Position numbers and translations under genes: made by a program
The notes under the pieces: generated by a model
The model's input: only the letters and a program-made list of their open reading frames with translations
What the model was told of the DNA's origin: nothing
The model's database searches: none
Shown: positions 47,001-59,919 of the stretch, piece by piece
Position numbering within the stretch: position 1 is the stretch's first letter
Layout: each line of letters begins with the position of its first letter
Source: Stratiolaelaps scimitus
Taxonomy: Eukaryota; Arthropoda; Arachnida; Mesostigmata; Laelapidae
DNA: 64,000 nucleotides
Assembly (NCBI GenBank): GCA_019614645.1
Contig: JABWDB010000003.1
Location: forward strand, 25,319,001-25,383,000
Reading direction: 5' to 3'

Positions 47001-50000
47001 TAACTCGCCCGAAACGAATGCAGTTACGTCCACAACCCGAATTACACAGACACAGTAGGACTAAATGTATGGACTCATGTCTGCGTATATGTAGTGAATA
47101 TTTGTGCGAACTTTGGAATACGTACTATTGCTAAATGAACTCTTCTTCATAACGACTCGCCAGCTTACTTCTCAGCCGACAATCCACTCGTTAGCAATTC
47201 ATGTATTTGCAATCACAGCAGATCAAATAGAGACCTTTGCGGTAAGAGGACCCTTGGATGCCGTCGTTGCCTCGCATTCTCTCATTGCGGTCAAGGATAA
47301 AGAAAAACGCCATTAAAGTGGGCAAGTGATGATAGAAAAAGTAAATTAGTAATACATTTTCTTTCAATGTTGCTATTTACATCATTGAAATTTGTCGAAT
47401 CCCACCTTGTCATCAATCTCGTCATTTGTCACTGTATTTTGTTTGTCGACGTCCCCACGCGGTTCGATTATCCGCGCGTAATTCTCGTCGCGTCTGTTGC
47501 TTCAACCATCCATGTATGCATTAGTCTGGCCGTATCCATGGCCGTGGCGCTGCGGATTCGCTAGAACGCGCCAGGCCCGAAGCCTCTCAGTCTCTTCCTC
47601 CACGTCGTGTATTGCTGCTGGCGATTGGCGCAGTTGCTATGGCGACCAAACACGGATGCCCCTTTGTCCTACCCGCTTGCCCTATTAATTCCCCCCAGTC
47701 GTTCTCTCGTCCCCGAGGTGGATGCGGCCGGTGAGGCGGCCAGGGAGCTAGCTCAGTTGGCAGCTAGGTCAGCAGCTAACATTGAGCGGCCTTGGTGGCC
47801 CGCAGCAGCTTCTACCGCTGCTGCTGCTGCTTCGAAGGACGAGCAGGGTCGCTCCAGCAACGACCCTGGGTCGATGCACGACGGCACGTCCGCCCAAACC
47901 CTCGCCCGACACCAGCCTGGATACCCTACGCTAGCCACGTCGCGCATCGCTGTCGACTCGGCGTGCGGTCGTCGCCACCACCACCGCCACCGCAGCATAC
48001 GAAGTCGAGAGCGACAGTATCGGTGACGGCAGCAGCGACGATGTCCATGTTACTGCCACTTTGGGCTCGCAATAGAATATTGAGCCTGTTACTGCGAAGC
48101 GTAGATTGCTAGGCTGCCTACCGCCGTACTTCTGCTTTATTTCTCGCCTCTTGCGTTATTCCCCCCGCGCGCTCTTTCCTACTATTGCTCACGTCCACGA
48201 TATGAACGTGCAATGTAGCTGTATAGGGGCTGTTGGGGGTTGTGACCGTGGTGGGAGGCACCTGCTGTATACGTATATTGTACGACAGCGCAGCTGCGAT
48301 CAGTAGACGATAGCTGTTCGGTTGGTAGCGAATCGATACTTGACTGGTGGGCTGGTTGCTTCTCTGCTTAGGTAGGTACATGACTAGGTAGCTAGAGCTA
48401 CGAGTACTTAGCTAGGGCCTGCTACCGTCCGACTGCGTGTGGCCTGTTGACCTCCAGCATCATCATTCCTGCGGCGGCCGGCACAGCCGTATCCAAGCTT
48501 TACTAATGTGACAGTTGTATCTCCACCCGATACCACACCTTAAATTTTTTTCTGCCTGTCTCCAAAAGCTGCTGGGTGTAAGCGACTGACTGACGTCATT
48601 AGGTTTAGCTGGCCACCTTTACACCACGATGGTGTACGGCAACCTATAGGTAGAGGCGCCTATATCGTAACCACGTGGCCACGTAGTACACTCCACTCCG
48701 GATGTACGTACGTGTAGATGCGGTTTGCGCTGTTGCTGCTACGGTTATCGCTCTTCGCTAAGTTGTCGAAGATTCTATGGACGGCTTGCAGAGTAGAAAC
48801 TGCGAATGCCGGCCCTTTAGCTGGCCCGTTAACTGTTGCGCATACTACGTTCGACTGCCGCACTACCACACACCTGGATAGAGAAATGGGTATACAACAC
48901 AAAGGAACCACCGTCGAGCTGACACAGCCGATGTCTTCGTTTGAGTCCAACGACAGACGGCCATCGCCAGTAAATATCGCCCCTCGACAACTGTGGCTGG
49001 CTGCCGAAAACAGCATCGCAGGTAGCAATCGCACACGAAACGATGCCACACGCACAAAGTTCAAGCGGGACATAGGGTCCGAACGAAGAACCAACTGTGA
49101 GAGCAACTGTTCGAGAAACAGAGAACTAACTCGCTGATTGTTTATCTCAATTAGAATAACAACAATAGCAGTGCTGAGAAGTTGGAACGACTCGCTTAAT
49201 TTCTGTGCCTTGCCAACGGAATTGAGCGTCTTCTGTCAGCACCAACCAAGTATCCGATCCGGTGGTTGAAGCAGCAGTAGCCGCGGTTGATCCAGCGAGA
49301 TACGCCTTTGTAACTATGTATAATAGAATATGTGCATTTGTGTCCGTCTGTCTGCTTCTTTGAATTAAGGTGTGTATTTGAACCGGTTATTTGATGTAAT
49401 GTATCTGCGCAAAGTATCGTATCGGTAGTAGTTGATTGTTATTGCTTAGATAATTACAAGACTTCTGTGTTTGATGTGTTGAGTAAACACTTATCAGCAC
49501 AACTGCTAAGATTATCAATTATCAAAGGGATGCCTTTGTGTCAGTGCGTCATGGTGATATTTACATGTTGACATAACTGTGGCATTAGCAAGTTATTACA
49601 CGGACGAACAGTCATCGTTGCTCGATGCTAACAATTATCAAAGTTAGAGTAAATTGAACTGATCGCCAAGATTTCGTACCTCAGCTTTCGGCTTCGATTG
49701 CGGTCAGTTCTGTAATCACTTTTACTCCATACGACAGAGGTCTCTTCTCTAAATCTCACTGATGCAGTTATTACTCTCTCACTCTCTCTCTCTCTGCCTC
49801 ACTTTCTCTGCTAATCTCGTATGAAATAGTGACTGTATTCGGCATTCAAATACAACGAAAATTGTAGCTATTGTTGTCGTTTCATGCAGAGGTACTGGTG
49901 CTACTGCCGTACCTGTATCCCACTTTAAAGCTCCTTTGTCTTTCCGTTTGAAAATGGAGGAGGTCTCATCACCACGAATTCATGTTTGTGTGTCTGTATG

Positions 50001-50640
50001 TGAACAGTTGAAGAACGTCAGCCTCTGCCAACAGATCGATGACGCTCTTAGTCGAAACGCCGATGTATGAAAGAGCAATAGGCGATTGTTCGCTAAACAT
50101 ATTTTCAGCCAAAGGTTAGACCAATGACCAAGGTAACAACAAGGGAAACAGGCATTAAAAGTGAACATCGCACAAATACTGGCAGGTCTAAACGCTAAGT
50201 CGCAGCTAGTCGCAGTACGGCAGATGCTTTCGAGGGCGGGTCGTTGAATTATGCCACAGAGTTCTGCGTCGTTCACCACCGTTGTTGTTTACGTCTGTTT
50301 GTCGTCGTGGGTTAGTCTGGAGTCGCGTTTTATGTGACATTCTGCCTCGGTCGCTTTGTATGTTGCCATAGGACATTAGAACTTTGATAAGCCACGCGTG
50401 CTCATTCAGTGTTGAAACCTTCATGGCTAAATAGCCTCTTCAGAAATGAGGGTTGACGCAAAGATGGGACTCGATGACATGTGTCATTACCAACACCATG
50501 CCGTCGGCACGGATCGCGCACAATCGGAAACACGTAACGTATGTGTTATATATAAATAGTTTAATAACAAAATAGACTTGCTTTTATGACATTTCTTGGG
50601 AAATGCAAGCACAATCATATGTACTCGAACTGAGCTAGAA

Positions 50641-50700
50641 TTCAACATGCAGAACTGTAGCCTCAGCGTGTCTGAGGCTACAGTTCTACATGCGGTTGAA
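50641..50700. ncRNA. Near-perfect hairpin, possible pre-miRNA
   Basis: 50651-50666 (AGAACTGTAGCCTCAG) is an exact reverse complement of 50672-50687 across a 5-nt loop (CGTGT). After one C-A mismatch, 50647-50649 pairs with 50689-50691. After a 3-nt bulge, 50641-50646 pairs with 50695-50700. Total is 25 base pairs in 60 nt, the size and shape of a small pre-miRNA, though the loop is short. It lies in intron 1. The strand is undetermined and no known miRNA family is recognised. Confidence 0.4.
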
Positions 50701-52109
50701 CGCACACAGAGCACAAAACGAATTTGTCCGAGAGGTTTACAACCTACCCTGAGTCATGTGTGCTGGATAGTTGTTACAGCCAGCTACGACCTCACGGATC
50801 TACTCAACTTGAGTGATCACATATAGAAAGTAAGTATAATTATTAGGCCTTAGTCTATGTGGCGATATTTTCTCCATGTCTGATTTGCTGTTTTCAGCTC
50901 TCCAATCGGCTGTCCATCTGTCTGCCTGTGTGGTAGCATTGGTTGTTACTTAACTCGCACCAAACCGCTGGATGTATGAACTGCAGCATCGAAAGGCCGA
51001 GTGGCAAGCATGTCGTGCAAGCAAATACGTGACAGGCGCCACCAACCCATGTCCTCATGAGACAGTCAAGACTCGCAGCAGCAACAGCAGCAGCAACAGC
51101 AGCAGATGGAGCTTCGCGCGCCGCTTCGTTTCTGCGGTACAGCTTGGCGAGATACCTACGGCTATCGTACACGCAACCAGCTCCCTGCTCTACTTATAGG
51201 ATAGTAATATCCGCAAGAAGTGGGAGCGAGACAGAGAGATCTGAGAAAGTCACTGATGTTACAAGTGACTTCATCTGAGAGGAGCTGGAACATGATAAGC
51301 TGGCCGTGCGAAGTGCACGAAGACGTATTGGAACGAACGGTCGTGTATATTGCAGCAGCAGCAGTAGCTGCCATCTCAATTTGTGCAGCAGCATCTGCCT
51401 AAGCACCGATGTCCTACTTGGAGAGCCGTGTAAGTCATTCCCTTCGCCTCTGACAGGCTATCGCCTCACAGGTTTGGTAGGTAGGCAGGTAGGTAGCCAG
51501 GGAGCTACACTTTCTCATGCACACCAGTAAATCTTTCCATAACCCTATGTATAATACATAGGCAGAGCTCACGCAAGTTTCAAAGTAGAAACAAACATTG
51601 AAGGGTGAACTGCCCTCTTGGTGATACTGTGCCTGCTAAATCTTAGACGCCTAGGCACCTGTACACACGCGCTATAGTGGTACGCGTTAATATTGTAATT
51701 TGACATTTAATTTGGCCAGCGGCAAAGTCAATATTGACTACAGTGATAACGATGGCTCGAAAGTTAGTGCCATCCGTTATCTAGCACGTATGCTGTAGGG
51801 TACAACTGCAGGAGTTTGAAGATCAACGAACATCAGAGGTAGCAGTGGTCGAGTCGGGAAAGACTGCCAACGTAAAACAACAAGTATTGATTCAAAAACA
51901 GAGCACGAGGCGGTTTGGAGCGAAGGGCGGACGCAATTGGTGATTCATGTCAGGTTTATCTATATATTTGTTTCAGTAGCAGCGAGATCCTCAAAACCTG
52001 CATAAGCAAAACAATAAAGGCTTAAACCTTACAAACTACAGTATAACCGAAGCTGGGAGGGGGGGGGTCACCGTACTCTCTCTTCAAATTTCACAACACG
52101 TCAATTATA

Positions 52110-52132
52110 AGGCTGTCCGATTCAAATTGTCC
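52110..52132. repeat. Mariner left terminal inverted repeat
   Basis: 23 bp pairing with 53377-53399 (20 of 23 identical). It is the expected transposase binding site. Confidence 0.85.
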
Positions 52133-52261
52133 CGCCATTCGAATGGCGCACAGTCCGAAGTACGTGCTACAATGCGTTCATTTTTGGAGTGGGTACGCGG
52201 CGTGAACGTGGCTTCCTTTCGAACACTGAGTGGTTTCGATACGAAAGAAAGATTCAGAAAG

Positions 52262-53314
52262 ATGGACGCTGCAGCAGAAAGTTCAAATTCCCACAAAAAT
52301 CAACGGGAAATCATCAAGTTTTTGTTTCTCCAGGGACACCCTCCACCTGAAATCCATCGACAATTAGTGAACGCGTACGGTAGGGCTGCCTTATGCCTGC
52401 GAACGGTGCGACGTTGGTGCGAGCGATTTAACAGTGGAGATATGGACACCGATGACCATCGAGGTGGGGACCACAAATCAGGTGCAACGAGGGACGAACG
52501 GATTGACAAAATCAAGGCAGCTTTTGAGCAAACTAGAGCTTGGTCCATGAGGTCTTTGTCGGCTGAAACTTTGATTCTTCGGACGACGTGTTATAGAATT
52601 ATCACCAATATACTGAAGAAGAAGAAAATCAATGAAAAATGGGTTCCCCATAAACTGAGTGCTGACCAAATGAAAATGCGTGTGGAGTGTTCGACATCTA
52701 ATTTGAAGACTTATACGCAACAAACCAGTCGCTTAGAGCATACCGTGTCGATAGACGAGACATGGGTTAGCCTGGATAGACCCCCTGAGAAGGACCAAGC
52801 AAAACAGTGGCTCCGACAAGGTGAAGCGGCAACGTGTGTGGCAGTGCCAGATAGATTCGGACGAAAGGTGTTGATTATACTCGCTCTGGATATCAAGGGT
52901 GTTTGCTATTACGAAATATTAGCGGCAAACGAAAAACTCAATGCTCCCCGATATCTCGACTTTTTGAAGACATTGATGAACAAATGGCGTGGGGATCGAC
53001 AGCACCGAGTGTGGTTACTCGACGACAATGCAAGACCTCACCGCACTGCTGAAATTACGGCCTGGTTGGAGGGGAACAATATTGAGCGATGGCATCAACC
53101 CCCATATTCTCCTGATTTAAGCCCATGTGATTATGGTTGTTTCCATGTATTAAAAAGGGCAATAGGTGGGGTTCCATATGCAAACGTCGACTTACTCAAA
53201 AAAGCAATAGATAATGAAATTATATATGAAAATGCAAATGGTAAATATTTGGCTATTTCAAAACTCCCAGAGCGCTGGAATCGGTGTGTCAATAAAGCTG
53301 GAGAGTACCTCTAA
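52262..53314 (+). CDS. Mariner transposase, intact ORF (350 residues)
   Basis: Cuts and pastes its own element at TA sites. From ATG 52262 the protein is 350 residues, the normal mariner length. The frame is open further up, with an ATG at 52172 (380 residues) and no stop back to about 52127, but that would put coding close to the inverted repeat. Seen: an N-terminal helix-turn-helix region (residues about 13-60, including LRTVRRWCERF), linker motif WVPHKL (127-132) and a DDE-type core with SIDETWV (D165), LLDDNARPH (D255) and YSPDLSPCDY (D290). There are 34 residues between D255 and D290, the DD34D signature. There are no internal stops or frameshifts. The subfamily was not assigned. All known core residues are present, so activity is possible but untested. 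Confidence 0.93.
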   Translation: MDAAAESSNSHKNQREIIKFLFLQGHPPPEIHRQLVNAYGRAALCLRTVRRWCERFNSGDMDTDDHRGGDHKSGATRDERIDKIKAAFEQTRAWSMRSLSAETLILRTTCYRIITNILKKKKINEKWVPHKLSADQMKMRVECSTSNLKTYTQQTSRLEHTVSIDETWVSLDRPPEKDQAKQWLRQGEAATCVAVPDRFGRKVLIILALDIKGVCYYEILAANEKLNAPRYLDFLKTLMNKWRGDRQHRVWLLDDNARPHRTAEITAWLEGNNIERWHQPPYSPDLSPCDYGCFHVLKRAIGGVPYANVDLLKKAIDNEIIYENANGKYLAISKLPERWNRCVNKAGEYL

Positions 53315-53376
53315 CTCATACCAAAATATCTTTGTCTTAACTAATTTAGATCAAAACTTATTGGCATTTATCGAGC

Positions 53377-53399
53377 GGACAGTTTGATCCGGACAGCCT
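53377..53399. repeat. Mariner right terminal inverted repeat
   Basis: Reverse complement matches the left repeat at 20 of 23 positions; TA follows at 53399-53400. Confidence 0.85.
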
Positions 53400-54329
53400 A
53401 TTAATAATCGCGTATGGCATAGAATACCTTTGTCGTTCCTGCCTCATTCGTTACGTCACGTAAAGGATTCAAGTGATTATAGGAGAAATATGTAGGGAAC
53501 TTGCCTGCGCTGCAAGAGCGATAGAAAAATACATTGAAATAAATTCGATGTGTGGTAAGTGACCAAGGCACTTTGGTTTCAATGAGGCTCTACTATTGCT
53601 TAGCCAGTAAGCATACCACTGCATTGGGATACAAACTAGGCAATGTTTGCCCATCAGACACTTCAGAAGTATAGATACGGCGTATTGTACCCGGCGAACT
53701 TCTACGTACAAACCAGCAAACATTGATCGTTTCGTGTCCTCTATACCGCACAGCTTGCTTTTGACCGACTTTTGACAGAACTAGACTCAGAGTACTTCCA
53801 ACAAGGAGACATAGTGTAACCCTTATTAACGCGTGTTACGCGAGCACACGCCTTTTATGGACAACACCAGTTCGCCAGCAGTTAGACTAAAAGCGGGTAA
53901 AATTTGGGCGCGCCGTACCAAGTTCGGTATGCGGTTAGCGCGGTCGTTTAGCGACGTCGCGTTTTAGGTTGTGTCAACAACATAGACGGCATAGTTTGTG
54001 GTTCTGGAAATACATCGACTGTTCGGAGAGGGCTCAATGGGGCCTTGGAAAATTCGATTGTATATTTCCTCATGGTCGGACACTGGCGGCGCCGCCGCCG
54101 CCGCGGCCATTATTAACATCATTACAGCGTGGTCCGAGAATTCACATAGCAGATAATGATTTCGACGACGCATGAGCGATACGATTTCAGACCCACCACT
54201 TGTGAATTCCATCGAGGATTTGTGTAGTCAGCAGGCGCTACAAATTGCGCTACTGACATTTCATATTGTATCGATCACGTAATCTACCTTGATCTAGCCA
54301 CAGTTTCCGTCGTCCGTCAAAACTAAGAC

Positions 54330-54364
54330 TATATATATATATATATATATATCTATATATATAT
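54330..54364. repeat. (AT)n microsatellite
   Basis: About 35 bp, with one C interruption. Confidence 0.95.
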
Positions 54365-57031
54365 GTTTTTACTCGTCTGGAACAATTGCTTTATAAATAA
54401 TTTTTCCTAATCGGGATAAACAACTCGAACCCGTTAAGTGCGTAATAGCCGTCGTATTAGATAACAGTGGACAGTATTCAAGAAATGATATGAATAATGG
54501 GATATAAAAACTCACCTTCGCGTGAATCATCAACCCAGCGAAAACTCACGGGGTTGCAGCAAGTGTACCCTTTCAAGCAAATAACTATAAATAAGCTGTA
54601 TATATCGTGTCAGTCTATTAATTTGGAGAATTTTTGTAAGTGCCGTCGTGCCAATTACTATCGTACGACAACAGCAATGCAACTCATGACCAATTCACAC
54701 ACGGCTATGATAAAACTTACATTTCAATTTACATTATATGTCTACATGTATTCTATGTGTATAAGCGTCTCATAAAATTCATTATTATCACCGTTTCATC
54801 ATTCCACCACGTCAGTTACAACGAAAGCTGACAAATGTCTGGAGAATTGCGTCTCCACATACGTACGTACGCTGTTCTAGCTGAAGGTCGACTCTACTTG
54901 TGGAAACGTCGTGTAGGCCGAAACCAATATGCACGTCGGTCGGCTCCAAGCGCCGCTTACGTTTGAAATACCTAACTGGCTCCCCCAAGGGATAACGAAC
55001 GCGTACTCCGACACTTTATCGATCTGTTTGCTTTGAGTATTAGTCTTGTTTCGGGTTCGGTACCGACGGAGGAGAGCCGGGCGAACGCATCGTCTGGACT
55101 ACGCGGCCTGCCCAAGCACCGACTTGATTATCGCGATCTTTCTGATGAAGCGTTCTTATATAATTCTACGCCTAATTGTAGTGCTACTACTAATACTATA
55201 ATACTAGTACCACTAGTATATTTAACCAATACGGAGGTTTAACGAGATGGCTGGCTTCAGCACTGCATTACTGGATAATTTTTATTTCATAAGCAGAACG
55301 TAGGGACCCCTTTTGAACTCACAGGTTCGGCCAGACCAGTTAAGATGAGTATCCTCTCATCATATTTGACGCGCTTGTATGAAAAATACAATTGGTTGCG
55401 GAAGAGCACGGCACTTTGAGGCCATACTGTATCTTCGTCGTTGGAGCCCAGAAAATCAATACCGTCAAACGATCCTTTAGCGACCACGGAACGCTTTTGC
55501 AGACGCGAGAGCTTACGATAGGCGAAACGAATACCCAAGTCTCTCGTCTCTCAATGTGCCAGCGTAGATGCAATAAAAACACGATCCGTCTGATTACTAC
55601 CCTAGTTAAGTGGTTCCATGTTAAGCAACTGGATATAAAAGCTAGGAGCCGCAGGTTTAAGCCCAGCCATGACAGATCCCTACCCAGCATACGTGATAAT
55701 AAATAATGGAAGGTATTCCATGCAAATATTCTGTATAGCAGGCGGCAGAAACAGCGGGACCGCAAATGGACACCTCCATACAACTCACGGCTGTGAATTC
55801 CTCGATCTGGTCAGGAGAACAAGTTAGTCATCGGGCACCATCAGAGCGGCGAGAGTAAGCGTCAAAATGAGCGTTTCTCCCTTTTACCACTTCTGCTCAT
55901 CATCGCCTTTGTAGCAAGAGAAGAGACATCGTTGGGCTATTCAAGACGCGAAATTTGTGGGTATTTCGTTCGCCGTTCCGTTGCCTACGTTTGCGGATAG
56001 ATGTCGACGGAGATGGATGGAGGGGCCGAGGCTGCTCGCCCTTTAATATAGTGAGTAATGAGATTCGTCGGTACGTGAGGCTAAGCCAAGAGTTGGCAAG
56101 ACAACGAGGAATAACAACGAATCCCTTCAACCATTGCTTCGCTATGTCACTGGCCAACCGCCACTCACCGTTGGGTTGGCGTTGGTACTCTGCTGACGAG
56201 CTTGCAGCAGAGAATATCAGACCCCACGGGGTCGAAGACTACATAGAAGGGCCCAAAACGCTGATAAAAATCTAACATACAGCTGTTGCCACCGAGGCGG
56301 GCGGGTGCCACCGCCACCGACGTCACCCGCACCCCCAGGAAATTTCTTATTAGTGTCTACTAGTGCCTCCCGTAATATATTGGCATTTTCCACCAACCGG
56401 CCAATTACCTCACGCTTCAACCAGACGTTCGACTTACTCCCGTACGATTCAGCGCTGTTCAAACAGCGCATACAGTAGTTTCGGAAGTCAATTCAAATCG
56501 TAGTCTAGTTAACGAGCTGTATGGACGCACGCAACGGCATTTCGGCTTGCTTCTTTTCATGGAACACCGTGGAGCTTTCCTTCTTGGTGCAACCCCTGGA
56601 AATTGTGTGGAAATTTGCTTCAATGAATTACTATCATAATTTTGACATTGACGTCGCCGACCCCGCACTGGTCAGAGATATCCGCATCTGATCATGCCAC
56701 ATGCGTTTGTCTAAAAGCGAAGTATCTAAATGCTGGTGCAATGCCGCGTGTCAATTGGCTCGAAATAATCAAGACGATATACAGAATTCGTCATGGAATC
56801 ATTTGATTTTGAATCGTTGACGTTCTGTATAACTTCTAATTTAGCATTGTACCACGCACGGGTTAGTCACCATGAGCAAACGGGTCACTTAATCTGTGAG
56901 AACTCGGAATTGCCTCTTAGTGTAGTGAAATTAAACTTTAGAATGGGCTACTCCAGCAGATTAAATGGTCACCCTGCTGACACTGGCGCCTCCATATCGA
57001 ATTAGAGCACAGTAATTCCATAGTAGAATAG

Positions 57032-57063
57032 TTATATATATATATATATTATATATATATATA
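57032..57063. repeat. (TA)n palindromic tract
   Basis: About 32 bp of TA alternation with one central TT phase shift. Confidence 0.95.
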
Positions 57064-59919
57064 ATACTTGTTATACTTGTGGTAGATGACGGCATTTTCG
57101 TAAGACTGAACATATGCTAGCACCGATATTTTGCTAACGCAATCATATTTGAACAGATGAGCTCCAAAATGGGAAAGGTCAATTAGAACAGGCCCGCTCT
57201 TAGTCTTCACTCTTGGGGCTACAAACCTTCATTGTCAGAGGCAAAACCCTTTGCACGTTCTCAACTGAAGCAAATCTATTTTCGAGCGCTCCTGGGCTCC
57301 CTTCCTAAATCCCTTGATGTATTTTGCCCCGCAGGATGGAATAGGGGGGCTAGCGTTCTGTACAGAACGCATTTGTGTAATGTAAACCCGCATCGAAATC
57401 GTGCCGCGATTCGAGAGTCATATCCCATACCTCTGTGAACGGTACTTGGAGAGTACAGTTGCCCGAATAGAGATGGTAATAATGAGCCTCCGTTTGTACC
57501 AACTGAACTGCAATTCCATAAAAATATTGATAGGCTCCTAGGCCTCTTTCCATGAGGTTCGACCGTGGTCAAGTCATATCTATGCTCTATCCCAGGATTA
57601 GTCTACGCTTATGTACGTAGGGCCACTGCGTAACTCAGGAACATGAGCATTTACCTAATGTAAGTGTATTTTAGCTTTTTAAGTGTCACAAAACAGAAGC
57701 ATGCTGCAACGAATTGAAATTCGCCCTCGAATGGCTAACGGTAGTGCAATTGTTAGGGTTAGTCATATCCAGTTAAGTACCAAAGCTAAGCATATACCAT
57801 ACATATTATATGTAGGCGTCAACGGCATTCTGGTTCGGCTATGAGTCGTGATACTGTGATCTAAGATCCAGCACTGAGAAAATGATTTGGGCAGCTTACT
57901 GTATAAGCCTCTTCATAGACCTCACAATCAAAATATTTACAGCAATGTTGACTCAAAAATACTGATACATATGTACGTTTCTCTATGGATAGTCTGTGGG
58001 AGAAAATATATGCTGAATCGAAGTAGATATGCACGAAAGGTGTAATCGTGGATAGCACTGTCTGGCAGGATAGCGCAAAAGTCACACCGTGACTTTATCC
58101 CGGGGGTCCCCGCTTTGAACCGAGCAAGACGTGTGAGGATCGAAAAGGTCTTGTGCACCTTGTCTCACATTTATCAATATACTACTCAGTTAATTAATCG
58201 ATATCGGTTAGGTGTCCGTTCGTATCAAGCGGGATATCGCCAAGGACTTGAAAACCTAGTGTATACCGGAGGACACATATGATTTGAACTAATACGAAGG
58301 TAGTTCGGAACCATGGTAACAGGGTAGCTCAAGTAGCAACACCTCCAGGGTAAAAAAAGTGTCAAGAAAAATTATGTTTGTTTGCAGTGTATTATTACTG
58401 TTGTTTCTCTGTTCCCTGAAGAAGCCAGCAACCGACTGTTTCTCGCTTGGGTGGCGTCGAGATTTGGCGAAAAAGACAGAGGTGTCGTTCGTGGCTTCAG
58501 TATGAACCTCTACGTTCGTCGAGTGGTTAACGTTGTAGTGAGTGTTGCGGCATGGTACTCGCATGACAGCCGTCTATAGCCAGTTGTAGCCGCCGGGGGT
58601 TAATCTCAAGTTAATTCCGCCAGCTGCCCATAAACCTGGGTCACGAATGGGTTCCTGTGCTTTCCGATGATTTATTACTCCCAGAAGCAACAGCAGCAAA
58701 TGACGGCAGCCTGAAAGTGGCCTCTCGCCATGTTTTCGCAGCCGTGATCGTGCAAAGTCGACAAATAAACAAATGGTCTGGTTAAGAGGACAGGGGAACA
58801 ACACGGACTAATATCACCTTTGTAAATATGCAGCTTTTTTTCGACAGTGTCTATTAGGCAGATTCCTCGTTGCAACCCATCATTTATACAATGTTTTTGC
58901 TGTCATCAAATCGCTTGCGGACAGCTCATTATGAGCTTGCCGGCAGCACAAGACGTAATATATATATATATATATATCTCTGCGTCTTGTGCTGTCGGTT
59001 TTAGAATCACCTTTCACGGGCATTGCCTGCTGCCGATGTCGAAGACCGGTTATCACCAGAGGCAAATCTACCAAAACAGCAGCGAACGAATGGAAAATAT
59101 CAGACAGAGGAGCCTCTCGATATTCTGACGAGGGATGAAAATATTTCTGTTATTTTCGTTTTCGTTAAACTCTGTTTCGTTTGAGCGACTATTTGACAAA
59201 GACTCGGCCATGTAATGAATGATTCAGCGCTGGATCAACATACATGTACACACGATTCAACATGTGTACAACACGGTGCATGTACATTGCAGAGACTAGA
59301 TGTGTCATCGACGGTACTCGAACGAGGCTGTGCTCTGCTCCTGAGTCATTTTGGTTGTTCAGAAATTATCTGCCTATATATATATATATATGGATATATC
59401 CGCTTGATTTTCCTTTGGCGAAAAAGCTTAAATGTTGTGCAATTTAAAAAATCGCTAGCCCACGTTTACTGTGATCCAATGTATGCGCGCAGTGCGCGGA
59501 GACGATTTGTTGATTTCAAGAGATGAACTCAGCTAGCGACCAATTTCGATGCAGGCGTCGCTTGCATTTAGCGTCGAGCACTTGTGGCTGGGTAACGCTG
59601 TGGTGACCTTTAGAACAATCGGGACGACGTGAATCTTATCCGTGAAATTTGACAAAAAAACCATAGTCCGCGATCTGTTGTGCACGGCGCAGTCGGCGCT
59701 TATGCACTTTATAGAGCGCGCCTTTTTGTTTGAGACAGATTTACATAAATGCAATATGTTTATCAACGGAGAAGGGAAGGATAGATACCGTCCCATAGGG
59801 CATCCGATAGGGAAAATTTGAGCGGAGAGGCGCCAATAACTAGAATAGTACGAACAGTGTTACCGCCGGCTGAACGAATGCACTAAGACTATTACATGCG
59901 ATTGTGATAATGAACCCAC

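Larger units (their letters stand above)
52110..53399 (+). mobile_element. Mariner DNA transposon, full length
   Basis: 1290 bp, the usual mariner size. Terminal inverted repeats: the left starts AGGCTGTCCGATTCAAATTG (52110) and the right, on the opposite strand, starts AGGCTGTCCGGATCAAACTG (53399). They match at 20 of 23 positions. TA dinucleotides flank both ends, but the duplication is offset by one base on the left, so the target duplication is not clean. It encodes one uninterrupted transposase and lies in intron 1, antisense to calsyntenin. Confidence 0.93.
27895..59919. other. Calsyntenin intron 1 (32 kb)
   Basis: Separates the signal-peptide exon from the rest of the coding sequence. 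It contains mariner, SINE-like pieces, a hairpin, microsatellites and GC-rich islands (about 28560-30070, 38260-38890, 40080-40480, 43040-44000 and 47470-48110). The many short open frames lack domains. No nested gene other than mariner transposase is supported. Confidence 0.65.

Noticed and set aside
48718..49137. 139-codon frame with a signal-peptide-like start
   Set aside because: The hydrophobic N-terminus is the only support; the rest has no domain, and a 148-codon frame overlaps on the opposite strand.
52127..52261. N-terminal extension of the mariner transposase
   Set aside because: The frame is open but the first codon is TTG and the extension begins inside the inverted repeat; the 350-residue form from 52262 has the family length.
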